Shown: positions 34,976-47,269, counted from the first letter of the stretch. The stretch: DNA of 64,000 bases from Periplaneta americana (GCF_040183065.1 NC_091126.1:146966204-147030203); one strand, 5' to 3'. The notes: generated by a model not told the origin, from the sequence alone. Numbers and translations are program-made.

Positions 34976-35749
34976 GTTGACATGCACATAACCCAAATTT
35001 TATAACATTCTCAATAGTATCAATCACATTACCTCAGGTTGCATTACATGCAAAAACCAAATTGAATATCCTGTTTGCAGAAATGGCACAAATGTGTAAA
35101 CTACAATCTCAAGGTAATACCTAAATTAAAATATTTAACAAATTCTTACATTTCTTATTAAAGAAAGCAGCAGAAACTGGAGCAAATTTCCAATGTTCAC
35201 ATGTACTAATGCATAACTAAAAATGGCACATCATTATTTTCTTACACGAAGAAAGATTTTTGGCTTTCAAACAAAATGATCATCCTCAGATTCAACTGGA
35301 ATAGAACAGACAAGATCCTTCATTGAGCCTCAGAAGGAAAAGAAAAAAAAGTGTTGTATGATCAAGTGATTGGTGAGTATACATTAAGTTCACCACATCT
35401 GATCCATCTGTCATAAAGTCTATAGTGCCATAACTAAGCTGTATCATATTTGGATAAAATGTACCACCTCTAGAAATTTGTTGGTTGCAATTTTCTGCAC
35501 TTCGTATCTTAATTAAACTCAGCAAGACAGTGAAACCTGAAGGAGAAATTGTTAACTCATAAATGAAATGTACATGTGTGTGCTCAAATTAACATTACTT
35601 CATATAAAGCATTTTAATAACATTTCTCAATTTACATATTCCCCAGATAAATTAGTTTCAAATACAATACAAATTTGTGATGAATATGTAAGACATGTTG
35701 AATATTAACAACAATCACCTATTAAATTATTATCATTAATGGGTAGGGT

Positions 35750-36080
35750 GACCAGACATCCTCTTTTGTCTGGACATGTCCTCCTTTTTAGGCCTTTGTC
35801 TGAGGTCCGGGCAGATTTAAAAAAAATCAAGAAATATCTTCATTTTCGTAACTTGTAAGCCGGTTATTTTGAAATTATCTGATTTGAGGCCTTTTTCAAC
35901 TTGCCTGTAGTGGGCAGCAGCATCGACAGAATATACTATTTGCCAATGATCATAATAACTCTCTTTGCTCCCCCTTGTTATGGTCGTTGCTCACAGATAG
36001 CTAGTATCTTGAGAGAACGAGGTGCGAATGTAAATCTAAAAAGATATCTTCAATGTCCACTTTATAAAAAATGAACAGGC
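35750..36080 (+). mobile_element. Truncated copy of the 58.1-kb hAT-like element
   Basis: tagggtgaccagacatcctc at the left matches the left end of the element at 58107-59030, and similarity continues (cctttttaggcctttgtctg, cttgtaagccggttattttg) until about 36080. The right end is missing. Confidence 0.8.
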
Positions 36081-36699
36081 ATAGTCTCATAGAAACAAAC
36101 ACAGCATCGCTGAATTAAAAGCTTTCATATTCACAGACATCTCGTCTCACAGGCAAGTAATGGAGTTCGGCAACGGTTTACATTTAATGGTATAAACTAC
36201 AAACAAATAACTAACGAATATTGTGCAATGTAGCATTTCTTATAGGTACTAGGAATCACACAGTTCAAAGAATTAGCAATAGATTACTACGAGCTTGGAA
36301 GAAATCTCGCATGTTTCACAGGCAATTGGCCTGTGTTTAAGGGTAAATCTTTCTCAGTTTTCTCTTCCCTAACCAAACCAACCCACCTTCATATCCAAAT
36401 ATATTTTCACTGCCATGAAACACTTTCAATCATCAACTGTACCGGTAATCGGCTATATGCAGATATAATTCAAACATCCAATTAATAGGAATTCAAAATT
36501 AAATTGTGTTTATATCTGTGTGATCATCAACTAAAAGCTGTCTGTAATATACAGATGTCTTTAAAAAAACAAGTCCTCATAGATTATTCATATTAACTGT
36601 GTAAACTATTTCTAGGAATTTGTGGATTTTCCTTGTCGGTCACTAGCTAAAATTGTTGATACAAGCCTTGTAATATTTTTAGTTCCTGCACTAGCATCG

Positions 36700-36830
36700 T
36701 GATCAAAGGCATTATGCCTGGACTCGTGTTATGGAATGAGCACTGGTTAGAGTCCTCATGGGGAGGAAATTGTCTCATGAAATTTTGGCAGCTAATCAGG
36801 TTAGCAAAATCTGGTTTCGAAAACCAGCTG
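36700..36830 (+). mobile_element. SINE-like fragment, relative of the 29.8-kb tandem unit
   Basis: attatgcctggactcgtgtt, gcactggttagagtcctcat (B-box-like) and tgtctcatgaaattttggca align with the units at 29776-30425. Confidence 0.55.
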
Positions 36831-36834
36831 TAAA

Positions 36835-39080
36835 GTCATTCCATGTCAAATCAACACACGGATTCCAACTGACATTCTAGGATTTTCATTAAAACTTGCT
36901 CTATCAAATGACCTTACATAATTATGAACGGAAATCACATTAAACATTTTTGTCTCTCTTTCGTTCAAAAGTTAGTAAATATTAATCTTAATATATAAAA
37001 TTGAATGTGGGTATGTATATATATATATATACACGTATGTATGTGTGTATGTTCTCTATACAAATCTACATGCTTTGACCAATATGTGCCAAAGTTTGCA
37101 CATTTAACCTTCATAACCAGGAGAAGAACATAGGCTACATTAAAATTGTGCAAATGGAAGTTAAATTAATTAAAATTATAAAAAATAAAAATAAATAGAT
37201 CAAATCTTCATGTATAATATTAAAATACAAAATCTTCTACAGTCAATTGTTCTTTTATTATTGTCTGTTGTATTCAACATCGACTTTCACGAGGCCTTGG
37301 AAATTTTAACACGAAATTAAATTACATTGTTGTTACAGATCATGAAGGCTAAAACTAGATAATTCATGTAATAAGTATCTTCACACAGTCCAGGACCGTA
37401 TTATGAATTCCTCGATGCAGTTTTGTAGATAGTGAGCAAACTGTTTTATACAACTGAATTCTAGAATTCTTTGAAACTACAAAAATTGCTACCACATAAT
37501 TTACTTAATAATGAATAACCAATAGTACTATTGAGAAATACTGACCCACCAAAATTATGCACGGATAAGAATTGGTGTGAAAAACTCATACGAAACGTAA
37601 TAGAATTGGCAATATTAACTGCAAAAATAAAAAGAGATGTTTTTATTCCAGTTTAATTAAAAATAGAAGCAGAAAGGAAAACCCGGGCAACGCCGGGTGC
37701 TTTCAGCTAGTTGTTTTATAAAAAATTGCTGCATCCTGAAATAATTACAGGTAATTATCATTTTTTCCAGAACCAGATGAGAGACAGACCTGGCAATATC
37801 TCATTTTAAAGCTCTTTTGATGTGGTTCAATTTGACGTGTTACTTGACAGGAATTATAATTTAATAAAAAATTTAAATTTGATTTTTGTCAGAAAACGGC
37901 ATTTTCTTAATTTAAAAAAGTACTTCCTACTATCATCTTACACATCGCAAAGTTTCATTTTGGGATCATAATGGGAACAGGTGATATAAGGAGTACAAAT
38001 TTCACATGTAAAGAGAAATAGGCAGTATATTCGACCTAGACTTTGAAGAAAGTCTAGCTTTAGACAAATCTGACTGCAGTTTTAAACAATATGACACTAC
38101 TTAATATAAATTATATTTTAAGTACACGATAATTAAAATAATTAATTCAATTTACATGAAAAAACATTTCTTTTATCAGCTTACAAAAGAACATTAACAT
38201 AGTGTTAGACTGATACGCTGAATGTGGTGATTGCTTCTAACTCAAGTCTATTGGTCTTCTGTGTAATGCAGGAAGTCTTTCATAACCTTAGGTATCATCA
38301 TCTTTCAATCTTCAGGTTGAACATACGCCCAACAATTTGGTGTGTAGGAAATAGAACAGAATGTTTTATTTTCGCTGGCAGAGTTAAGGCAATAAGCCGT
38401 TCTCTTCCACTCAACCAGCCTTGATCAATACAATACATATTTAAATTACGAATATTTACACTACACTTAAAAGATTCTCCAGCAATATTCTTCAGTTGAG
38501 TTTTAACAACTAGTACACGTTTATTTAAATTTAGATAAATCTATAAGATAAAGTAATAATTTATGAGCTAATTTAATTCAATCAATTATAATTAAGTTGA
38601 GATAGCTAGTAAAATGATGAGAATTAACTTAATATAAGTTTACTAGAACTATGTTATAGGAAAAAAAAATATACATAATAATATAAATAATAGGGATTCA
38701 CTGTGCAAGCTGCATCAATAAAACCATCTAAAGTACATCAGGTGTTGAGGCTAATCACAAGAATGAGAAGAAGGAATGTAACTTTCCCTTCATTATCTCC
38801 ATTTTTCCTTAAAACATAGCTCAACCAGTGTCAGCCATTGTATATAAAAATTAAATAACCATTCAGTTCATCAAAGTCTAACAGTTCTCCTGAGGGATGA
38901 CTACTGGATAAATAGCTGATGATGAGGCAAAGGAAAACTACTCAGCACAAACTTTTCTTCCAAACCATGAGGAAATGAAAGCATGGAGCTTTTGAGTTTA
39001 TGGAATTGTCATAATCTTACTGAATTGTAATGCCAGCTGACATCTTGAGTAAAGTATGTGAAGTCCATGGCACAATTTAC
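36835..39080 (-). mobile_element. Decayed coding repeat family R, copy B
   Basis: Matches copy A over its 3' region (tccatgtcaaatcaacacac at 36841, tactatcatcttacacatcg near 37930) and over the coding relic (about 38760-39060, minus strand). It is interrupted by a 725-bp Helitron at 36986-37710. Copies B and C lie head to head about 300 bp apart, forming a large imperfect inverted repeat. Confidence 0.72.
36986..37710 (+). mobile_element. Non-autonomous Helitron
   Basis: The 5' end is TC (tcttaatatataaaattg) after an A. The 3' end is a 6-bp-stem hairpin (acccgg-gcaacg-ccgggt, 37681-37698) followed by gctttcagCTAG and a host T. No target duplication is present, as expected for A/T-targeted Helitron insertion. 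A short (TA)n/(TG)n stretch lies near 37017-37050. There is no RepHel coding sequence, so it moved with enzymes from another copy. It is inserted in copy B of repeat family R. Confidence 0.9.
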
Positions 39081-40344
39081 ATTACATCGCAAGGCCGTTT
39101 GCTACTATATAATATATCAGATATAAATGTAGATATTTATTCAGATGTCTATTCAGTAGATTTTCCAGGTAAGTGAAAGTAAACTTTTATTCAATTGGAA
39201 ATCAGTGATTGCTTATACTGATCAGTAATAACTAGTTAGACCACGGAACTTTTAGACTAAAAAAAATCTGAAAGTCTGCATGCAACTATGCAATAAAAAC
39301 TGTTGAAATATGCGCTAAAAATTGAAATATATGCAGTAAAAAATACACTTTAGAGGTTTATTTGGTTTAACAATTGTCCACTTATTTCGCAGAAAGGTTA
39401 TTCAGTTTTTAAAGCCCAAATTTAATGATGAAGTGAAGAAATTCTTTTTTGCAAAAGTCTCAGCTGCCCAATATAAAAATAAAGATAACTTCTTAAACTT
39501 TTGCTATCAAATAAATGATTGTGGACTTGAAGCAGAATGATACTTTTCAGATACAGTTCACGGTAAAGCCCGTGTAATGGGGTGAAGAGTACAGTTAAAA
39601 GGGAGACAGCAAGGACAAATCTTCAAAGGTCATACCAAAATCAAATCAAGAAACCTTTTCAACTCCATGAATGATGGACCAAATTTGAAATTTTCAATAT
39701 CGTGGACTTCACATATTTACGCAAGAAAATTACATAGAAAATAAACGACAGCTGCCACTACAATTCGGTAAGATTATGGGAATTCCAGGAACTCAAAAGA
39801 TCCATGCCTTCATTCCTTCATAGTGTGTAACAAAAGTTTAAGCTAAGATGTTTTCCTTTGCCTCATTATCAACTAGTATCCAGTCTTCCCTCTTGGAGAG
39901 ATGTTAAGACTTTGATGAACTGAATGGTTACTGTATATAATTTCTATATACATTTGCAGATGCTGGTTTAACTATGTTTAAAGGAAAAATGGAGATGAAA
40001 GTTAAAGGAAAGTTACAGTTCTTCACCAATCAGAACCTTCTCATTCTTTTAACTAGTCCTCAATTCCTGATGTGCTCTGGATACTTTTACTGAAATTTGT
40101 AAAAGTGAATCCCTACACGCCAACTTTTTGAGCTTAAGTTTTACCTAAAGATGAAAAAAAGAATGCTAAGATCATGAAGCACTTACTGCACTACACAGAA
40201 AACCGAAAGACTTGAGTTAGCAGTACCCACCACCTTCAGCATATTAGTCAAATACTACATTAATGTTCAAGGGTAATCTAATAAAAGGAATGAATTCTTC
40301 TCGTAAACTGAATAAATTATTTTAATTATCATATATTTAAAATA

Positions 40345-41604
40345 CGAGGAACAATCAGAATGTAATGTCAATTTTTGTTTTCCTCTTTTAATTCGTAAGA
40401 AAATTAATTGTAATTTACACAGCATAACAGCCACAACACTCACGATTAATTTGTCAGTTTTCAATAAAATCTCCGTTTTTTTTCAACAGTTTTTGTCCAC
40501 CTTGAAATAAGAGCATGTATTCTAGTGCGGTAAAAATCATGATCCTTTTTCCTCACCCATTGGTGCAGAGAATTTTTCAGGTCTCTTAATCTTCAAAGTT
40601 ATGTCGATGATGAGCCTCCTTTAGTGGACCGAACAGATGGAAGTCTGAGAGTGCTAGGTCAGTGCTGTATGGTGGATGAGGCAAGACTTCCCAACCAATT
40701 TTCGCAATCTCGCCAGTGGTGTACTGACTGGTGTGTAGTGTTGCATTGTCGTGCAAAGAAGAATATCTCCAATAGTTTTTGATGGGCGAACATGCTGAGG
40801 ACATGCTTTAAGTTTCTTGGGGATTTTGACGTATTGGACAGAATTTACTGTGTTCCCCTGCTCCAAAAAATTAACCATAATCACATTCTTTGCATCCCAA
40901 ATGAATGTCACTATAACTTTCCCTGTAGAATCCACAGATTTGAATTTTTTCTTCTTCAGTGACATTGTGTGATGCCATTCCAATGACTGCCTCTTGGATT
41001 CATGTTCGAAAAAACGAACCCAAGTCTCATCTCCAGTCAGAATTTTCGCCAAGAACTTTCTCCCCTCCACACTGAAGTGCTGTAACAGATCGAAGGCTAT
41101 TGTTTTCCTTGCCTCTTTATTCTGGTCAGTCAACATTTTTGGTAACCAAAATTTTAGAGTAGCCCAATTTATCAATAATGCCTTTACTGATGGAGAGTAT
41201 ATGACACAATTCATCAGTTGTTACCCGGTGGTCATCATGAATGATCTCGTCGACTCGCTGGAAGTTGTGTGGAGTCATTGTAGTCACTGACTGGACACGG
41301 TGTTTCTCCTTCAGTTTCTGTACAGCAACAAACCCATCGTCTAACAGTGCTGACATCCACTGTTGCATCCCCATAAATCTTCTTCAGCCTTTCATGAATG
41401 TGAATGGGCGTTTCACCTTCTGTATTCAAGAATTCTATCACAGCACGCTGTCTTATATGTATGTCGATGTCAGCCATTTTCTAAACTGATGCAGTGCTGC
41501 CATCTTTTGACTTAGGAAGCTATTACTGCAGTGGACTGTAGAAGAAGGTTTGAGGAATAGCGCCAAATTCAAATTTTTCACATTACCTTCTGACCTACCT
41601 CATG
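40345..41604 (-). mobile_element. Mariner transposon, inactive
   Basis: The inverted ends are visible (gaggaacaatcagaatgtaa at 40346 and, reversed from the right, gaggtaggtcagaaggtaat), with TA near both edges. The minus strand carries the transposase relic (40586-41477). It is inserted in copy C of repeat family R, whose sequence resumes after about 41610. Confidence 0.87.
40586..41477 (-). pseudogene. Mariner DD34D transposase, frameshifted
   Basis: Starts at ATG 41477 with IRQRAVIEFLNTEGETPIHI and VDVSTVRRWV, the paired helix-turn-helix DNA-binding region. Then come LTGDETWVRFFEHESKRQSL (first catalytic Asp), FIWDAKNVIMVNFLEQGNTV, HDNATLHTS (second Asp, usually HDNARPH) and PPYSTDLALSDFHLFGPLKE (third Asp, mariner spacing). 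The family length is about 345 residues. Here the coding run needs at least three frame changes (near 41240, 41130-41210 and 40700-40800), so no active enzyme is made. All three catalytic Asp remain legible, suggesting moderate age. Confidence 0.9.
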
Positions 41605-42480
41605 TAATTTATATTAACTAGCATCATAGTGCAGGTAATAATTCAGCCAGATTTTTTTAAACCTAAGACTTTCATCAAAGGCCAGATCGGATATGCTGGC
41701 TATTTGTCCTTATATGTGAAAATAGTTCTTGTATCACTTGATTCCATTATGATCCCAAAATGCAACTTTTCGAGGTGTAAGATGACAGTATGAAGTAGTT
41801 TTGTCATTTTCTTCAAAATTTTAAAATACCATATTCTGAGCAATCTGGATTTTAAATTCTGATTTTTTTTAAATAATTTTTATATTGTAACCTCTGTCAC
41901 CTTACACATCAAATTAAAGCCCATCAAAAAGGTTTTTAATTAAAGATTACCCATGTGTGCATTTCATCCAGTTCTGGCGGAAATGGTAATTAACTATTTC
42001 AGGACACAGAAATGTTTTATAAAATATATAAACGTTAATAATTAATAAGTTTTCAACGGAAGGCAAACAAACATTTTTTATATGATTTCCATTCATAACT
42101 ATGTAAGGTCACTTGATATAGCAAGTTTCATCAAAATCTGAAAGGTCAAGGGAGATTTTAATTCGAAAGTGTGTTGATTTGACATGGAATGTCTATAATG
42201 ACTGGGAGGATCATTGTGCTGACAACACAATAACTTCATACTAGTTGGATGATCGTTCACCTCTGCTGAGGAATGTGGATGTGACCATAATAATCTGCTG
42301 GTTTGCCCTGTTCCTTCATTGGCTGTCACGCCATGGATTACTTGTAATGTTAAACAGATCAGAAGTTCAAGTTTTCCAAATTTCACTCCCAATTTATTAC
42401 CGCCATTTTACACAAGGAAGAAAATATATGATTTTGGAGTCTAACTGTAAGTCCTGATATCACTACCAAACACGGCACTA

Positions 42481-42680
42481 ACGTAAAACGGGCTGACTTG
42501 ATACGTTTTTTAAGTTCATGTTTCGGAACCGAAACATCAACCTAGAAAACGTATAAAGTTCCCCCAGCGTATCTATAGTCTCCCCGTTTTATATGCTGGG
42601 AGAATTGATATGTTTTATAGGTTGATGTTTCGTTTCGAAACATCAACCTACAAAACGTATCAAGTCACCCCATTTTACGG
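42481..42680. mobile_element. MITE family T1, copy 1 (200 bp)
   Basis: TA at 42479-42480 and 42681-42682 flank inverted ends acgtaaaacgggctgactt and, reversed, ccgtaaaatggggtgactt. Two internal small palindromes repeat tgtttcg…cgaaacatcaacct. There is no ORF. The 19-bp ends match those of the element at 60832-61044, placing both in one Tc1/mariner-type family. Confidence 0.85.
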
Positions 42681-42689
42681 TACTGTAAA

Positions 42690-43640
42690 AGATCATCTCA
42701 AGCACCCAACTCTATTTCTTGTAGAACATTATTTGCTGGCAGCAGAAAATGTGTTCTAATCCTTTTTATTATTTTGCTTAACATTTCCACGTGTAAGTGC
42801 AATTCAAGTCAGGTGTCTTATCAACAGTAATCTCACTAGAGGTTTTGATTTATCTAGAGAAAATCAAAACTCGAGTGAGATTTAATTGACTATTACACGA
42901 TTAGAAGAAAGTATATAAAGATTAGAAGAAATAAGGTACTCTAATACAATAAAATATTAATTGACTTACTAAAATTCTATTTCACTAATGTCAGCTTCAC
43001 CAAAATGTTTGAACGGAGCCGCCATTTTCAGTTGACTATCTATGCGGTAAACAAATGACGATCGCAAGGCATGTTTTTTTAGTACCGTAAAGAATTTGTA
43101 GTTTGAAATGTTGGCAACTAACTCTATGGATAAAAACAAACAAATGCTAGGGAAGTGATAAAATTGTAGGATAAATAGCCATGATTAGTTTAAACACGTC
43201 CTTTCATACTGTTTTATTGGTCAAAAGTATATGACGTAGTGAAAGTGTAATAGTTAGTATACATTGTGTGTTAAACTACTTCTAGGAATGTGTGAATTTT
43301 CTACATCATTTCCTGGCTACAATTGCCGATGCAAATCTTGTAATATTTAACAAATCAAGTCATGCAAATTTCACTCCTAGTATTGCTTTCAATTCATGCA
43401 AGAAAGAAAATTGAAAATTTGGTGCTACAATATATGGGTATATTCGTAATTCCTGACATCATCAAACACTGCACTACTATAACATGTTTTATCTCAAGCA
43501 ACCAACTCTATTTCTTGTAGAACATTACTTGCTGTCCACAGAATTAATTTTCTAATCATTTCTATTATTTCGTTAATTATTTCCATAGGTTATTTTAGTT
43601 CAAGTCACATGTCTTATTAGTATAAATTATGTGTTAAACT
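42690..43640. other. Intronic stretch of diverged repeats
   Basis: A phrase like ttctaggaatgtgtgaattt with acaattgccgatgcaaatct occurs at about 43282-43345 and recurs at 36613-36675 and 44084-44155. This marks an interspersed repeat, but its boundaries are unclear. No gene is seen. Confidence 0.5.
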
Positions 43641-43652
43641 AGTTCTAGGAAT

Positions 43653-44083
43653 GGAGTTAAATGCTGAAACGTGTAACAGGCTAGCAGTTTTTGAAAGAAA
43701 GATTTTGAGGAAGATATTGGGAGCGGTTCATGACGGTGTCAACTGGCAAAGAAGATATAATAATGAGTTGATGGATATGTATGGTGACTTGGATATTATA
43801 TCCTCCATTAGATTAAGCAGACTTAGATGGATTGGACATGTGGGCAGAATGTCGAATGATAGGAAAGTGCACCAAGTATGTTTCATGCAAACAGAAGGAA
43901 AAAGAACAAGGGGAAGACCTAGGAACAGATGGTGGGACTCGGTGCAGAATGACATTAGAAAGTGTGGAATTAAAAGATGGACATTGTTGGTGAAAGACAG
44001 ATGAGAGTGGATGAGGACACTACAGGAGGCAAAGGCCTTGGGCTGTAGACTCATGTAAGAAGAAGAAGAAGAAGAAGAAGAAT
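43653..44083 (+). pseudogene. LINE 3' fragment with target duplication
   Basis: Encodes CNRLAVFERKILRKILGAVH, LSRLRWIGHVGRMSNDRKVH and GKRTRGRPRNRWWDSVQNDI, the C-terminal region of an RTE-like endonuclease-RT. It ends after QEAKALGCRLM with an (AAG)n tail (44056-44082). agttctaggaat at 43641-43652 and agttctagcaat at 44084-44095 are a 12-bp target duplication with one mismatch. The piece is severely 5'-truncated. It belongs to a third RTE-type lineage in this window. Confidence 0.88.
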
Positions 44084-44651
44084 AGTTCTAGCAATATGTG
44101 AATTTTCCCTGTCGTTCATTGGCTAAAATTGTTGATACAAGCCTTGTAATATTAAACAGACCCAAAAGACTAAGTCTTGTATATATATCATTCTCAGTTT
44201 ATTAATTTCATTCCTCGCAAGAAAGAAAATGGATGCTACAATTGAGAACCTAACATTCTAAATGTGCTAAGTGTCAAAAACAACTTCCTAAGATACTGAT
44301 GAAAAACACAATGCACAATGCATGTTAAGATACCTACAACACTGTCTTTTGGCACACGAACGAGTCACTTACAGTTGAGCTACGACAAAGAAAATTTAGT
44401 ATGATATTCTCGTATGGACATTCCGCCCTTAGATTGAATAAAATGAAATTTGAAAAATTGGCATTTAGCACATTTAGAATGTTAGATCTTCAATTATGAA
44501 TCTATTCATAAGTCCTGACCACCAAATAACGCACTACTGTAAAAGATTTATCTCAAACATCCGACTCTATTTCTCATAGAACAATGTTTGTTGTCAGCAG
44601 AAAACATACCGTATTGTAATATTTTTCATTATTTCATTTAACATTTCCATA

Positions 44652-45226
44652 GACAAGGTGAGCCATAAGTAATGTCATTAATTTAAGAGAGTTATTCTTT
44701 GTGATATTTCAAAACAAAGAAGTTTAATATAATTTTGCTCGTTTTTGCTTCCTTTTGAAACAAAAAATGTTTTATATGAAATATTTCATTTTGGGAAAGC
44801 CACTGATCTAATTTCCGATATACTCACGTCAATTTAGGAGAGCAGTGTATTATGATAAGTGATTGAAAGAATTTTAATTTCGTCCTTTAAATGTGCAGAA
44901 ATATGATCCGAACAAATGTAACATTTTTTAATTTATTTGCAGAATGAAAAGCTACATTTGTTCAGGTCAAATTTCTGCACTTTAAAGGACAGAACTAAAA
45001 TTATTTCAATCATTCATTATCATAATACACTGTTCTCTTAAATTGACTGAGCATATTGGGAATTAAATCAATGGCTTTCCCAAAACACATTATATTTCAT
45101 ATAAAACAATTTTTATCTGGAAAAGAAAGCAAAAAAAAAAAACGAGCAAAATTGTACTAAACTTTGTTTGAAATATCTCAAAGAATAATCCCCTGAAATT
45201 AATGACATTACTTACGGTTCATACTG
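44652..45226. mobile_element. Long foldback MITE (~575 bp)
   Basis: Two arms of about 280 bp are imperfect reverse complements: gtgagccataagtaatgtca at the left pairs with tgacattacttacggttcat at the right, and near the centre acaaatgtaacatttttt pairs with aaagctacatttgttc. TA flanks both sides (44650-44651 and 45227-45228). No protein remnant is recognised. Confidence 0.85.
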
Positions 45227-45229
45227 TAT

Positions 45230-45800
45230 AATTTCAATTCAAGTCAATTGCCTTGATTATGTCTGAAAACTACATGCTGAATCTGACAGAAAGAGTGAAC
45301 TTCTTACCTCCTAAAGTAATCCAAGCCCTCCTAGGCAGTCCCAGGCATCCAATGTATCATGATTCACAATCATCTCTGCTGGTTCTGCAAACCAAAACGA
45401 ATACACATTCATTTTGGATCAAAACATGAGTATAGAGAAGTGATTAAATATGGGCCATTCCACAGTAAGTGATCACTACATGCTAAAAATAAAAAGTTAA
45501 TCAAATTATACATGTTATATATCATTTTAAAGCTCAATTAATGTAGTTTTCAGATCTATTCTTTTTATGTTGACACAGTTATTCTTGTTCTTGTTATTTT
45601 AACTTTCATAGACTTGTGTTTTTGTTTTTTTTTTTTTTTTGGTGTTAGGGAGGAGCCATCAATTTTACTATGTCATTGCTACTATAGGCATTGAAATTAT
45701 TAATGGTTGATATTGGCACAACTCATTTAGGTTAATTATGCTAATGTTCAAATAATTTTGAAGTAGGTTGATGTGCATGACTTGAGGCTTTCCCAGCATT
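45230..45800. other. Intronic non-coding stretch
   Basis: Nothing recognised. A T17 run lies near 45626. Confidence 0.4.
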
Positions 45801-45807
45801 TGATGTA

Positions 45808-46386
45808 GAATAACTCTTCTCGGGTTCTCAGCCAGGTGAGTTGGAGATTAGCTTCCAAGCTTTCAATGGCTATAGTCGCGACACTGTTATTCCTGGCGTG
45901 ACTCCTCCTCTTTGCTTACGTCTTAGGAAGTGAAGGCTCTATAAAGTCTAGGTAGGCAGTATTGTTCACCATTTTTGTTCTTTCGTTGCCGAGCTACCAT
46001 ACAAGGAATCTATTTGCCACACCGTTAAACATTATCACATCGTAGCTCCTATCAAACACACTGTATTTCAGCAAATAATTGAGAGGCAAATAACGTCTTC
46101 GTGTGCTTTCTGCGAACGCCAATGATAGAGCCAAAATGGTGGGCGATTATATTAAATATTTATCGAGCCTTAAGAAATTAATAACATCTTCATAAGCGAA
46201 TCACAAGACGCACACATTTAAATGTAGCCGACCTGCAATGTGATTGGCTGCCAGAAATGAGAGCAACGGGACTATAGCTCTGCCATCTTCTTCATTCCCT
46301 GAAGAAGATGGCAGTGCTAGCCATCGAAAGCTTGGAAGCTAATCTCCAACTCACTGGCTGAGAACCCGAGAAGAGTTATTCTAGGA
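45808..46386. mobile_element. Element with ~68-bp inverted ends
   Basis: tagaataactcttctcgggt, tctcagccaggtgagttgga and gattagcttccaagctttca at 45808-45878 are mirrored at 46316-46386. Just inside the right end, ctgaagaagatggcagtgct and catcgaaagcttgg recall the terminal modules of Penelope-like elements (a …GAAGATGGC…CGAAA motif), so it may be a Penelope-derived foldback. There is no coding content. Confidence 0.75.
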
Positions 46387-46389
46387 TGA

Positions 46390-47005
46390 TAATTATTGAT
46401 TTTACACATTTGACAACTAAAAAATGTCCCTTCCATAACAAAAGAAAACTTCAACTTTATTTGCTATGTCACAAGATCATTGTAGGAGGTTGTGGCTGGT
46501 ACCCCTGATACTTTCCATTGATAGCTGCCTGAATGTGAAAATAATTTGAGATAAGTGCATCTATTAGACAAATAATTATTTCTTAGACTTTATAAAGTCA
46601 ATTGTTAGGGAAGAGACAATTATTAGGGAAGGGAGAAGTGTTAGGGAAAGGACAATTGTTAAGAAGAGATTATAACAGTGAAACACATGTGATTTATCAT
46701 AGCTATGACCGCATTCTCTACAATATTCCATCTTTACTATACAATCCAGTACAGACTATAATATATACGTAAATAAAATTAAATATATATTATATGTAAA
46801 TACATTCTATTAAAAAGATAGGTAATAATAATTGTGGTAACACCATATTGTTTTCTAACAGGTTCAATACTGGTTACCTATTATATAAGCATATACATTT
46901 TCAAAGTGAGAATTCATTACTGGTATCTCTTAGGACAGGATGGTAGGGTATGATAATTTCAATACGCAGTAGAGTGTTCAAGGGCTAAATTATGATTCAG
47001 AATTA
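46390..47005. other. Intronic stretch with ttagggaag motif cluster
   Basis: 46604-46660 contains three near-tandem attgttagggaagagacaat-type units. Otherwise AT-rich with no gene. Confidence 0.5.
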
Positions 47006-47008
47006 GTA

Positions 47009-47266
47009 ATTGAATCGCTCCATGCAGAAAGGGCTTCAGTCACAAATTTTGAAAAAACGAGATATCGATGGAAATCATATCTTTATGGATGGTTCCATCA
47101 GCCTGTGCAGAAAGGTATTTAGTCCAATGCTTGGAAAGACAGAAACTGAAGCGTCAGGCTCAGAGTTCTATGCAGAAAGGAATACAAAGTACACACCGTT
47201 TTCCTTAGTTTTCTCAAAACCAGGTCTAATGGACTGAAGCCCTTTCTGCATGGGGCGATTCAATTA
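47009..47266. mobile_element. MITE with ~35-bp inverted ends
   Basis: aattgaatcgctccatgcag then aaagggcttcagtc at the left is mirrored by gactgaagccctttctgcat then ggggcgattcaatt at the right. The interior repeats tgcagaaagg several times (near 47024, 47107 and 47172), possible sub-terminal motifs. No ORF of family type. Confidence 0.85.
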
Positions 47267-47269
47267 ATT

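Larger units (their letters stand above)
39380..42190 (+). mobile_element. Decayed coding repeat family R, copy C
   Basis: The most informative copy. In changing frames the + strand reads AAQYKNKDNFLNFCYQINDC then GLEAE, TVHGKARV, a VKR-like piece, SYQNQIKKPFQLH, and NKRQLPLQFGKIMGIPGTQK then IHAFIPS. This order (QYKNK..NF, acidic EW-like, HGK..DG, VKR, GT..H.F.P) is one I recall from an uncharacterised, multi-copy protein family in arthropods and hydra. Its enzymatic role is unknown to me. The 3' region (41640-42190) is the complement of the matching parts of copies A and B. A mariner (40345-41604) splits it. Dead copy. Confidence 0.7.

Noticed and set aside
39419-39540. Possible extra ppk or other host exon (AAQYKNKDNFLNF…)
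   Set aside because: The sequence recurs as a relic in copies A and B of a repeat family and is followed by stops, so it is repeat-derived.
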